Source: Saccharothrix espanaensis DSM 44229 (lineage in GTDB: Bacteria > Actinomycetota > Actinomycetes > Mycobacteriales > Pseudonocardiaceae). From it: 64,000 bases of DNA. A program made the translations under genes and the position numbers. The stretch is from contig NC_019673.1 in NCBI RefSeq assembly GCF_000328705.1, forward strand, positions 1,426,001 through 1,490,000, read 5' to 3'. The notes under the pieces were generated by a model. It ran no database searches. It saw only the letters and a list, made by a program, of their open reading frames with translations, and had not been told where the DNA came from. This document shows positions 43,754 through 51,968 of this stretch, piece by piece. Positions within the stretch are counted from its first letter, which is position 1. The number at the start of each line of letters is the position of its first letter.

Positions 43754-46700
43754 GTGCGCCGCCTGGTCCTGGTAGTCCTGCTGCTCGGCGGGGTGCTGAC
43801 GCCGATCCCGCCCGCCGTCGCCGCGCCCGCCGGACGGCTCGCGGTCGGCGCGGTCACCGACATCGCGCCGGGTGTGCGTGCGGGGGACCGGGGATTGGCG
43901 CGTGACGCGCTGCGCGGGGTCACCGGTGAGCGGTTCTACTTCGTGCTGCCCGACCGGTTCGCCAACGGCGACCCGGGCAACGACCGGGGGCGCTCCGGGG
44001 ACACCGACCGGCTCCTGACCGGCTTCGACCCGTCGGACAAGGGCTTCTACCACGGCGGCGACCTCAAGGGGCTGCACGGCGAACTCGACTACCTCGACGG
44101 CCTGGGCATCACCGCGATCTGGTTGACCCCGGTGTTCCGCAACCGCTGGGTGCAGGGATTGGGCACGGACGTGTCGGCCGGCTACCACGGCTACTGGGCC
44201 ACCGACTACACCAAGCTGGACCCGCACTTCGGCACCACCAACGACATGCGACGGCTGATCCGCGACGCGCACCGACGTGGCATCAAGGTGTTCTTCGACA
44301 TCGTCGCCAACCACACCGCCGATCTGATCGACTACGCCGAGGGCCGGCACGACTACGTGTCCACGGGCGCGGTGCCGTACCTGGACCCGTCGGGGAAACC
44401 GGTCGACATCGCGGCCATCGCGGGCCGCAAGGACTTCCCGAAGCTCACCGCGCCGTACACGCCCGTCGTGCGGGGGCGCAAGGAACCGTTGTGGCTCAAC
44501 GACCCGTCGCTCTACCACAACCGGGGCGACTCGACGTTCACCGGCGAATCCGACCAGTACGGCGATTTCTTCGGCCTGGACGACCTGATGACCGAGCACC
44601 CGACCGTCGTCGCCGGCATGAAGCGGATCTTCACCAGCTGGATCGACGCGCTCGGCATCGACGGCTATCGCGTCGACACCGTCAAGCACGTCAACATCGA
44701 GTTCTGGCAAGCGCTTGCGCCGCACGTGAAGAGGTACGCCGAGCAGCGCGGCAAGAAGGACTTCTTCGTGTTCGGCGAGGTGCTCGACTCCGACCCGGCG
44801 GACACCTCCCGCTACACCACGACCGGGAAGATGCAGGCCGTGCTGGACTTCCCGTTCCAGAGCGGCGCGGCCACGTTCCTGTCCGGGCGCGGGGCGGCCC
44901 GGCTGGGCGAGGTGCTGGTGGACGACGACCGGTACACCGACGCCGACTCGAACGCGGCGTCGCTGCCGACGTTCCTGGGCAACCACGACCTGGGCCGGTT
45001 CGCGTGGACCCTGCGGCAGAACCGGCCCGGCATCACCGAGCCCGAACTGCTGGACCGGGTGGAACTCGGCAACGCCCTGATGTACCTGTGGCGCGGCAAC
45101 CCCGTCGTGTACTACGGCGACGAGCAGGGTTTCGCGGGCACCGGCGGTGACAAGGCGGCCCGGCAGGACCTGTTCGCGTCCGCCACTCCCGAGTACCGGG
45201 CGGAGGACCTGATCGGCAGCGACCGGACCGGCGCGGTCGACAACCACACCACCGACCACCCGCTCTACCGGCAGTTGCGCGACCTGGCGGCGTTCGTCGA
45301 CTCGGATCCGGTGTGGCGCGAGGGGAACCAGACCCTGCGCCTGTCCTCAGGTGACGTGGTCGCGTTCAGCCGTGTCGGTGCGGCACAGCAGGTTGAACAC
45401 CTCGTGGTGGCCAACGCCGGCACGTCCCCGGCGTCGGTCGACGTGCCGGTGGACAGCGCCGCGCTGCGCCCCGTCTGGCCTGTTGCCGGGGCGGAGGTGA
45501 GAGCGGTCGACGGCAAGGTGAGCGTGACCGTGCCGCCGTTGTCGGCCCTGGTGTTCAAGGGAACGGGCCGGTTGCCTGCGGTCGCACCGACGCCCGTGGT
45601 GGTCGCGCCGCCCGTGGGCACGGTGCTGGACGACCGGGTCGAGTTGCGGGCGGACGGGATCACCTCGCCGTTCGCACAGGCCACGTTCGCCGCGCGGGTC
45701 GACGGCGAGGACTGGACGGTCCTCGGCACCGACGACGCCGCGCCTTACCGCGTGTTCGCCGACATCAAGGCGCTGCCGGGTGCGGCGGTGGGCAAGAACG
45801 TCGAGATCCGAGTGGTGGCGAAGGATTCCACGGGCACGTTGGGCGCGGACGGCGTCACGTTGGCGCTCACAGCCGCGCCGGACGTCGACCCGCCGGGCAC
45901 GGTTTCGCCCGACTGGCTGGTGGTGCACTACAACCGGCCCGCCGGCGATTACGAGGGCTGGGGCCTGCACGTCTGGGGCGACGTCGTGGACGCGCCGACG
46001 TGGGAGCGGCCGTTGCCGTTCGTGGGGGAAACCCCGTACGGCCGGTTCGCGTGGGTGCGGGTGAAACCCGGTGCGCGGCAGGTCGGGATCCTCGTGCACC
46101 GGGGCGACGAGAAGGACACCTCCGCCGACCGGTTCGCCGATCCCTCGGCGACCCCGCAGGTGTGGCTGCAACAGGGGCAGGCCCCGTTGTGCGCCAACGA
46201 AATCGCGGCAACCGGACAGGCGGTCGTGCACCACACCGGCGACACGTCCGGGCTCGTCGTGCGCTCGGGCGCGACCGACGTGCTGTTCGACGGGGGAGTG
46301 GCGCGCATCCCGGCCACCGCGCCCGTCGAATTCTCGGTGCAGCGCAACGGAAACGTCGAAGCGTCCGGACGTACCGGCGGCCACGCGTGGGTCAACCCGG
46401 GGTCCGCCCAGGTGTTCACGAGCCTCGCGGCGGCGCAGCACCGTGCGGTGATCCACTACCACCGCCCGGACGGGGACTACCCGGACTGGTCGCTGTACCA
46501 CTGGACCGGCTCGCTGGAACCGAGTCCGGGCTGGAACCAGTCACGCCCGCCGGACGGCTCGGACGGGTTCGGCGCGTACTGGGCCGTCCCGCTGGCCGCA
46601 AGCGCGACCGGGCTGGCGCACATCATCCACCGGGGCGACACCAAGGACCCCGCAGCCGACCAGTTCCTGGACCTGAACGGCACCGGCCACGAGGTGTGGT

Positions 46701-46762
46701 TCGTGTCGGGCTCGACGCGTCCGGACGGGTCGGCGTCGTACGTGCTGCCGCCGTCCGGCTGA
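43754..46762 (+). CDS. Secreted GH13 alpha-amylase with two C-terminal CBM41-like domains
   Basis: A 1002-residue exported protein: signal peptide (residues about 1-24), a GH13 barrel with DIVANH, nucleophile Asp in GYRVDTVKHV (about 307), acid/base Glu in FGEVLD (about 342) and transition-state Asp in FLGNHD (about 412). Beta-sandwich regions follow, then two PUD/CBM41-type starch-binding modules (VVHYNRPAGDYEGWGLHVWG near 725, VIHYHRPDGDYPDWSLYHWT near 897). The GTG at 43754 follows AAGGAGG. It probably degrades starch or pullulan outside the cell. Pullulanase-like sequence continues past the stop, so the enzyme may be a truncated amylopullulanase. Confidence 0.88.
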   Translation: MRRLVLVVLLLGGVLTPIPPAVAAPAGRLAVGAVTDIAPGVRAGDRGLARDALRGVTGERFYFVLPDRFANGDPGNDRGRSGDTDRLLTGFDPSDKGFYHGGDLKGLHGELDYLDGLGITAIWLTPVFRNRWVQGLGTDVSAGYHGYWATDYTKLDPHFGTTNDMRRLIRDAHRRGIKVFFDIVANHTADLIDYAEGRHDYVSTGAVPYLDPSGKPVDIAAIAGRKDFPKLTAPYTPVVRGRKEPLWLNDPSLYHNRGDSTFTGESDQYGDFFGLDDLMTEHPTVVAGMKRIFTSWIDALGIDGYRVDTVKHVNIEFWQALAPHVKRYAEQRGKKDFFVFGEVLDSDPADTSRYTTTGKMQAVLDFPFQSGAATFLSGRGAARLGEVLVDDDRYTDADSNAASLPTFLGNHDLGRFAWTLRQNRPGITEPELLDRVELGNALMYLWRGNPVVYYGDEQGFAGTGGDKAARQDLFASATPEYRAEDLIGSDRTGAVDNHTTDHPLYRQLRDLAAFVDSDPVWREGNQTLRLSSGDVVAFSRVGAAQQVEHLVVANAGTSPASVDVPVDSAALRPVWPVAGAEVRAVDGKVSVTVPPLSALVFKGTGRLPAVAPTPVVVAPPVGTVLDDRVELRADGITSPFAQATFAARVDGEDWTVLGTDDAAPYRVFADIKALPGAAVGKNVEIRVVAKDSTGTLGADGVTLALTAAPDVDPPGTVSPDWLVVHYNRPAGDYEGWGLHVWGDVVDAPTWERPLPFVGETPYGRFAWVRVKPGARQVGILVHRGDEKDTSADRFADPSATPQVWLQQGQAPLCANEIAATGQAVVHHTGDTSGLVVRSGATDVLFDGGVARIPATAPVEFSVQRNGNVEASGRTGGHAWVNPGSAQVFTSLAAAQHRAVIHYHRPDGDYPDWSLYHWTGSLEPSPGWNQSRPPDGSDGFGAYWAVPLAASATGLAHIIHRGDTKDPAADQFLDLNGTGHEVWFVSGSTRPDGSASYVLPPSG

Positions 46763-47040
46763 CCGGGAGTGGACGGTGTGGGACGTCCCGGTGGTGCCCT
46801 CGGACGGCTACCGCCTGGAGTACGCCGGGAAGGTGCTGCCGCTGGAGCCGTCGACCGCAGAGGTGACCCCGAAGTCTCCGCACCTGCGCGGGAAACCGGT
46901 GTTCGGGGTGCGCGACGCGCGGCCTGCTCGGCGACCAGACCGAGCACGGAACCACCGAACTGCACGTCCGGGACTTCTCATCGGCCGGCATGACCCACCT
47001 GCGCGCGCCGGCCGACGTGGGGCTGGACACCGTGCTAGTG
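46763..47040 (+). pseudogene. Decayed pullulanase catalytic region downstream of the amylase
   Basis: Directly after the amylase stop one frame reads WDVPVVPSDGYRLEYAGKVL, and another GTTELHVRDFS joined to GMTHLRA and [17 protein letters not shown] and GMxHLRxLAxAGLTxV are hallmark segments of pullulanase-type GH13 domains, normally about 20-30 residues apart, so an internal deletion plus frameshifts have destroyed the gene. It overlaps the end of the next minus-strand gene. Confidence 0.65.
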
Positions 47041-47682
47041 GTCGGTCAGCTCGACCCGCGAACGCACTTCGTCGTCGCGCAGGATCCGAAACTCCTGATT
47101 GTCCGCGACGAGCACCTTCAGGAATCCCGGGCTGGTCTCCACCACGTACGCCTCAATGGGCCCGCTCGTCGTCTCGATGTGTTCCCGCGGCACCCACGGC
47201 GTGGACACGACCGCGGCCACGATAAGCGCCATCCCGCCCACGATCCACCCGATCCGGTGCAACACGAACTTCGCCGGCCCCGGCTCGTCATTGCGCCGCC
47301 GTGCCGCCACCACCGCTACGGCCAGAGCCAGCACAACGGCCAACGCTGGCACCCACCACTGGTGGTAGGTCAGGACGTGCGCCACGAGAAACGCGATCAA
47401 CACCGTGACCACGAGCGGCGCGGTACGGGAGCGGGTCGCGGCGGCGTAGAAGGCGGCCAGTGGCACGGTGAGGATCAACAACACCGTACTGATCCGCCGG
47501 TCGGCCATGAACGTGCCGAGGAACAGCCCCGGCGCGTCCTCCAAGTCGAGGGTGTGCAGAAGCGCGAACGTCGTGTGCCAGTCATACCCGGACACGGCCA
47601 GCAGCCGAAGCAGCACGAACAGCACCGCGGCACCCGTGAGCGTGGTCCCCGCACCCGACTTCTCAGTGGTCACGGCCGGCAC
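47035..47682 (-). CDS. Multi-pass membrane protein of unknown function
   Basis: A 215-residue protein with about five hydrophobic segments (for example [50 protein letters not shown]) and a C-terminal soluble tail of about 50 residues ([18 protein letters not shown]). No transporter or enzyme motif is visible. It is divergent from ndk and its 3' end runs a few bases into the pullulanase relic. Function unknown. Confidence 0.65.
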   Translation of the reverse strand: MPAVTTEKSGAGTTLTGAAVLFVLLRLLAVSGYDWHTTFALLHTLDLEDAPGLFLGTFMADRRISTVLLILTVPLAAFYAAATRSRTAPLVVTVLIAFLVAHVLTYHQWWVPALAVVLALAVAVVAARRRNDEPGPAKFVLHRIGWIVGGMALIVAAVVSTPWVPREHIETTSGPIEAYVVETSPGFLKVLVADNQEFRILRDDEVRSRVELTDH

Positions 47683-47848
47683 TATCGCACCGCCGGATGA
47701 CCCGCACCCGCTGAGTCGGACGTCGGACGATGACTGGATGGGCTCGGCCTGTCGGGCGCGGTTACCCGGTGGGCACGGTCGGTGCCGTCGTGGCTCCGGC
47801 TACCCTTCTCTCACTTGCACGATCCCGTACGAAGGAGTACTGACGGCC

Positions 47849-48259
47849 GTGAGCGAGCGCACCCTGGTCCTGGTCAAGCCCGATGGCGTCAGCCGCGGCC
47901 TGGTCGGCGAGGTCATCTCCCGCATCGAGCGCAAGGGCCTGACCCTGGCCGCGCTCGAACTGCGCACCGTGGACCGCGCGACCGCCGAGCAGCACTACGC
48001 GGAACACGACGGCAAGCCGTTCTTCGGCGACCTGGTCGAGTTCATCACCGGCGGCCCGCTGGTGGCGCTGGTCGTGGAGGGCACCCGGGCGATCCCGGCG
48101 TTCCGCCAGCTGGCCGGCGGCACCGACCCGGTGGAGAAGGCCACGCCGGGCACGATCCGCGGCGACTTCGGGCTGGAGGTCCAGTTCAACCTGGTCCACG
48201 GCTCCGACTCGGCGGAGTCGGCCGAGCGCGAGATCAAGCTCTGGTTCCCCAACCTCTGA
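47849..48259 (+). CDS. ndk: Nucleoside diphosphate kinase
   Basis: A 136-residue NDK that equilibrates NTP and NDP pools through a phospho-histidine, here His117 in [12 protein letters not shown]. The N-terminal [20 protein letters not shown] is typical. The GTG at 47849 lies after GAAGGAGTACTGACGGCC, giving a good ribosome-binding site; upstream in-frame codons are non-homologous. In related genomes ndk often follows folC-DUF4233; here an accessory block intervenes. A strong bidirectional terminator follows. Confidence 0.96.
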   Translation: MSERTLVLVKPDGVSRGLVGEVISRIERKGLTLAALELRTVDRATAEQHYAEHDGKPFFGDLVEFITGGPLVALVVEGTRAIPAFRQLAGGTDPVEKATPGTIRGDFGLEVQFNLVHGSDSAESAEREIKLWFPNL

Positions 48260-48268
48260 GCTGACGCT

Positions 48269-48306
48269 GCCGAACGGCCCGGGTCGCCCGACCTGGGCCG
48301 TTCGGC
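48269..48306. terminator. Bidirectional terminator after ndk
   Basis: An 18-base stem with one G-U pair (GCCGAACGGCCCGGGTCG and CGACCTGGGCCGTTCGGC), followed by GTTT, between the convergent ndk and GNAT genes. Confidence 0.88.
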
Positions 48307-48309
48307 GTT

Positions 48310-48897
48310 TCACGCCTTGCGCCGCGGCGACGACCCCTGCCCGCCCGCAGCGGACCCGTGCAGCACCACGTCCTCCGGGAAGCCCAGCGGCATCGCCATG
48401 CGCACCTCGTCGTACCGCGCGTCGCCCACCGCGATCGCGTAAGGCAGCCGGCCCCACTCGCGGAACCCGAGCCGCTCGTACAGCTCGATCGCGCCGTGGT
48501 TGTTGCCCCGCACACCGAGCTTCAACTGCTCGATCCCCGCCGCACGGGCGTTCCCCACCACGGCCGACACGAGCAGCGAACCCAGCCCCAGGCCCCGTGC
48601 CGACGGGTGTGCGGTCACCCGCCCCAGTTCCGCCGTGTGCTCGAACACCTGGCCGGGCGAGCGCACCCAGCACGCCGTCCCGCGCACGACGCCGTCCACC
48701 TCCGCGACCACCAGCGCCGCGTCGCCGGCCCGGGTCTGCTCCAGCACCGACTCGACCCACGCGTCGGTCTCCGCCCGCCCCGGCGGCTCCAGCCACCCGA
48801 TCGCGCCACCGGCCGCGACGACCGCGTGCAGCACCTCGTGCACCTCTGCGAGCAGCCGTTCGCCGGCGGCGGAAGGCCAGGTCAGATCGATCCCCAT
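48310..48897 (-). CDS. GNAT-family N-acetyltransferase
   Basis: A 195-residue acetyltransferase with the acetyl-CoA-binding motif LGRVTAHPSARGLGLGSLLV and a downstream LYERLGFREWGRLPYA. The ATG at 48897 is the first start giving the family N-terminus; the longer in-frame reading upstream is not protein-like. GNAT proteins move acetyl groups to amines of antibiotics, proteins or metabolites; the substrate here cannot be told. It is divergent from the ABC exporter operon with about 58 bases between starts. Confidence 0.85.
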   Translation of the reverse strand: MGIDLTWPSAAGERLLAEVHEVLHAVVAAGGAIGWLEPPGRAETDAWVESVLEQTRAGDAALVVAEVDGVVRGTACWVRSPGQVFEHTAELGRVTAHPSARGLGLGSLLVSAVVGNARAAGIEQLKLGVRGNNHGAIELYERLGFREWGRLPYAIAVGDARYDEVRMAMPLGFPEDVVLHGSAAGGQGSSPRRKA

Positions 48898-48955
48898 GGC
48901 ACCAACCCTAAAATCGCCACGAAGTTTGTCGTACCCCGCCGCTACCGTGACGTTC

Positions 48956-49876
48956 GTGACCACCACCCTCGTAGAAGCCCGCAACCTGACGAAGCACTTC
49001 GGTGCGTTCGAGGCGGTCCGGGGCATCGACGTGGCGGTGGGCAAGGGCGAGGCGTTCGGGTTCCTCGGCCCCAACGGCGCGGGCAAGTCGTCCACCATGC
49101 GGATGGTGTCCTGCGTGTCCCCGCGCACCGGCGGCGAGCTGACCGTGCTGGGCATGGACCCGGACCGCGACGGCCCGCGGATCCGCGCCCGGCTCGGCGT
49201 CGTGCCCCAGCAGGACAACCTCGACACCGAGCTGACCGTCCGGCAGAACCTGGAGGTCTACGGCCGCTACTTCGGCCTGTCCAAGGCGCACGTCCGCGCC
49301 AAGGCCGTCGAGCTGCTGGAGTTCGCCCAGCTCGCCGACCGCGCCGACGACGAGGTCGAACCGCTCTCCGGCGGCATGAAGCGCCGGCTGACCATCGCCC
49401 GCTCGCTGGTCAACGACCCCGAGCTGGTGGTCCTCGACGAGCCGACCACCGGTCTCGACCCGCAGGCCCGCCACCTGCTGTGGGACCGGCTGTTCCGGCT
49501 CAAGCAGAACGGCGTCACGCTGATCGTCACCACCCACTACATGGACGAGGCCGAACAGCTCTGCGACCGGCTGGTGGTGATGGACGGCGGCCGGATCGCC
49601 GCCGAGGGCTCGCCCGCCGAGCTGATCCACCGGTACTCGACCCGCGAGGTGCTCGAACTGCGCTTCCCGCCCGGCGGGCAGGACCCGGTCCCCGTCGAGG
49701 GCATCGCCGACCGCGTCGAGGTGCTGCCCGACCGGCTGCTGCTCTACACCGCCGACGGCGAGGCGGCGCTGTCCGCCGTGCACGCGCGCGGCGTGCGGCC
49801 GACGTCCAGCCTGGTCCGCCGCAGCTCCCTGGAGGACGTGTTCCTGCGCCTCACCGGCCGGACCCTGGTCGACTGA
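48956..49876 (+). CDS. ABC transporter ATP-binding protein (drug-resistance/NodI type)
   Basis: A 306-residue ATPase: Walker A FLGPNGAGKSSTMRM (about 36-50), signature LSGGMKRRL (about 137), Walker B LVVLDEPTTGLDPQAR and H-loop VTTHYMDEAEQL, then a C-terminal DUF4162-like tail. It would energise export by the two ABC-2 permeases encoded next. The GTG at 48956 is chosen since TTTLVEARNLTKHFGAFEAV begins the family. Its stop overlaps the first permease start. Substrate unknown; drugs, lipids or polysaccharides are typical. Confidence 0.92.
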   Translation: MTTTLVEARNLTKHFGAFEAVRGIDVAVGKGEAFGFLGPNGAGKSSTMRMVSCVSPRTGGELTVLGMDPDRDGPRIRARLGVVPQQDNLDTELTVRQNLEVYGRYFGLSKAHVRAKAVELLEFAQLADRADDEVEPLSGGMKRRLTIARSLVNDPELVVLDEPTTGLDPQARHLLWDRLFRLKQNGVTLIVTTHYMDEAEQLCDRLVVMDGGRIAAEGSPAELIHRYSTREVLELRFPPGGQDPVPVEGIADRVEVLPDRLLLYTADGEAALSAVHARGVRPTSSLVRRSSLEDVFLRLTGRTLVD

Positions 49877-50646
49877 TGGCACCACGACCCGCCCTGCTCG
49901 TGGTCGAGGGCCACTGGGCCTGGTACCGCCGCAACTGGCGTGCCACGGCGATCTCCAACTTCGTCCAACCCGTGCTGTTCCTGCTGGCCATGGGCGTGGG
50001 CTTCGGCTCCCAGGTGCAGCCCGGCGAGGCCACCGGCGGCCTGCGGTACGTCGTGTTCCTCGCGCCCGCGCTGATCGTCACGGCCGCCACGCAGAGCGCC
50101 ATGTTCGAGTCCACCTACTCGGTGTTCTCCGCCTTCAAGTGGCAGAAGACCTACGTCGGCATCGTGTCCACGCCGATCACGCCCGCGCAGGTCCTGCACG
50201 GCCAACTGCTCTGGATCGCCCTCAAGCTCGCCGTCGGCTCCGGCATCTTCCTGCTGGTCGCGGCCGTGCTCGGCGCGGTGACCAGCCCGGCCGCCGTGCT
50301 CGCCGTGCCGTTCGCGGTGCTGTCCGGCATGGCGTTCGCCGCGCCGGTGGTCGCGTTCACGGCGACCCGGGACAAGCCCGACGCGTTCACCGGCCTCTAC
50401 CGCTTCGTCCTGATTCCGATGACCTTGTTCACCGGGGCGTTCTTCCCGATCAGCCAGCTGCCGGGCTGGCTGCACTCGATCGCCTGGCTCACCCCCGTGT
50501 GGCACGGCATCGAGTTGGCGCGCGGCGTCACGTTCGGCGCGCTCGACCCGCTCCCGGCGCTTGGCCACGTCGCCTACCTGGTGGCCGTGGTCGCCGCGGG
50601 CGTCGTGCTCGGCCGCCGCCACTTCCACCGACGACTGGCGGTGTGA
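49876..50646 (+). CDS. ABC-2 type permease, first subunit
   Basis: A 256-residue membrane protein with six predicted helices and the ABC-2/NodJ-type segment GMAFAAPVVAFTATRDKPDA, followed by FVLIPMTLFTGAFFPISQLP. The ATG at 49876 overlaps the ATPase stop (TGATG). It forms the channel with the second permease. The paired-permease layout, one ATPase plus two related permeases, is common in actinobacteria and suggests a heterodimeric exporter. Confidence 0.9.
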   Translation: MAPRPALLVVEGHWAWYRRNWRATAISNFVQPVLFLLAMGVGFGSQVQPGEATGGLRYVVFLAPALIVTAATQSAMFESTYSVFSAFKWQKTYVGIVSTPITPAQVLHGQLLWIALKLAVGSGIFLLVAAVLGAVTSPAAVLAVPFAVLSGMAFAAPVVAFTATRDKPDAFTGLYRFVLIPMTLFTGAFFPISQLPGWLHSIAWLTPVWHGIELARGVTFGALDPLPALGHVAYLVAVVAAGVVLGRRHFHRRLAV

Positions 50647-50650
50647 CCCC

Positions 50651-51484
50651 GTGACCGTAGTCCTCGACCACGCCGCCAAGAACCGCGTCGGCCTGCTGTT
50701 CCGGATCGTGCCGCCGGGCCTGTACGCGGGCCGCGCGCACGTCCTGGTGGAGCGCGCGTTCCTGGTCAACCGGCGCGCCTGGCTGTCGGTGGTGTCCGGG
50801 TTCTTCGAGCCGGTGCTGTTCCTGCTCTCGCTCGGGTTCGGCTTCGGCAAGCTCGTGGCGACGGTGGCCGGCCCCGGCGGGCCGCTGCCGTACGCGGAGT
50901 TCGTCGCGCCGGCGCTGCTCGCGGCCTCGGCGATGAACGGCGCGGTGTTCGACACCACCTTCAACCTGTTCTACAAGATCAAGTACGCCCGGCTGTACGA
51001 GGCGATGCTGGCCACCCCCCTGGGCCCGGTCGACATCGCGCTGGGCGAGGCGACCTGGGCCCTGGCGCGCGGCGGCCTCTACTCCGCCGGGTTCCTCGCC
51101 GTGATGCTCGGCTTCGGCCTGGTCGCCTCGCCGTGGGCGCTGCTCGCCCTGCCCGCGTGCCTGCTGGTCGCGGTCGCGTTCGCCGCCGTCGGCATGGCCG
51201 CCACCACGTTCATGCGATCGTGGCAGGACTTCGACCTGGTCCAGCTGTTCGTGCTGCCGCTGTTCCTGTTCTCCACCACGTTCTACCCGCTGACCGTCTA
51301 CCCGCCGGTGCTCCAGACGATCGTCCAGTTCACCCCGCTCTACCACGCCGTCGAACTCACCAGGTCGCTGACCACGGGTTTCGTCGGCTGGGGGCTGCTG
51401 GGCCACGTCGGCTACTTCGTCGTGATGGCCACGATCGGGGTACTGGTGGCCTCCCGACGGCTCGGCCGGTTGCTCACCGCCTGA
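50651..51484 (+). CDS. ABC-2 type permease, second subunit
   Basis: A 277-residue paralogue of the previous permease with six helices: WLSVVSGFFEPVLFLLSLGF, AFAAVGMAATTFMRSWQDFD and LFVLPLFLFSTTFYPL. The GTG at 50651 is four bases after the first permease stop. It has an N-terminal extension of about 30 residues (LLFRIVPPGLYAGRAHVLV) not found in its partner. Probably completes the exporter. Confidence 0.9.
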   Translation: MTVVLDHAAKNRVGLLFRIVPPGLYAGRAHVLVERAFLVNRRAWLSVVSGFFEPVLFLLSLGFGFGKLVATVAGPGGPLPYAEFVAPALLAASAMNGAVFDTTFNLFYKIKYARLYEAMLATPLGPVDIALGEATWALARGGLYSAGFLAVMLGFGLVASPWALLALPACLLVAVAFAAVGMAATTFMRSWQDFDLVQLFVLPLFLFSTTFYPLTVYPPVLQTIVQFTPLYHAVELTRSLTTGFVGWGLLGHVGYFVVMATIGVLVASRRLGRLLTA

Positions 51485-51525
51485 CCGGGCTGAACACTGG
51501 ACGGACCGCAAACCGGGAGGTCGTC

Positions 51526-51936
51526 GTGGACGTGATCGCACTCATCGGCCGCATCCTGTTCGTGTTCCTCTTCTTCGGCTCGGCCGTCGGCCACCTCACC
51601 CAGACCGACGCCATGGCCGGCTACGCCGCGTCCAAGGGCGTGCCCTCGCCCAAGCTCGCCACCCAGGCCACCGGCGTGCTGATGATCGTCGGCGCGCTCA
51701 TGGTCCTGCTCGGCGTGTGGGCCGACCTGGGCGCGCTGCTGCTGGTGCTGTTCCTGCTGCCCACAGCGTTCCTCATGCACAACTTCTGGACCCAGACCGA
51801 TCCGCAGGCCAAGCAGGCGGAGATGATCCAGTTCAACAAGAACGTGTCCCTGGCGGGCGCGGCGCTGATGTTCTTCGGCCTCTACGCGGGCGCCGGCTCC
51901 GGGCTCGGCCTCACCATCACCGGACCGCTGTTCTGA
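51526..51936 (+). CDS. DoxX-family membrane protein
   Basis: A 136-residue four-helix protein of the DoxX group (IGRILFVFLFFGSAVGHLTQ near the N-terminus, then GVLMIVGALMVLLGVWADLG). DoxX proteins are linked to redox balance or thiosulfate oxidation in other organisms, but actinobacterial members are mostly uncharacterised. The GTG at 51526 follows GGGAGG; upstream in-frame sequence overlaps the permease gene in another frame and is not protein-like. Confidence 0.85.
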   Translation: MDVIALIGRILFVFLFFGSAVGHLTQTDAMAGYAASKGVPSPKLATQATGVLMIVGALMVLLGVWADLGALLLVLFLLPTAFLMHNFWTQTDPQAKQAEMIQFNKNVSLAGAALMFFGLYAGAGSGLGLTITGPLF

Positions 51937-51968
51937 CCGGTCCCGGCGATGCCGTTACCCTGGGCCGC

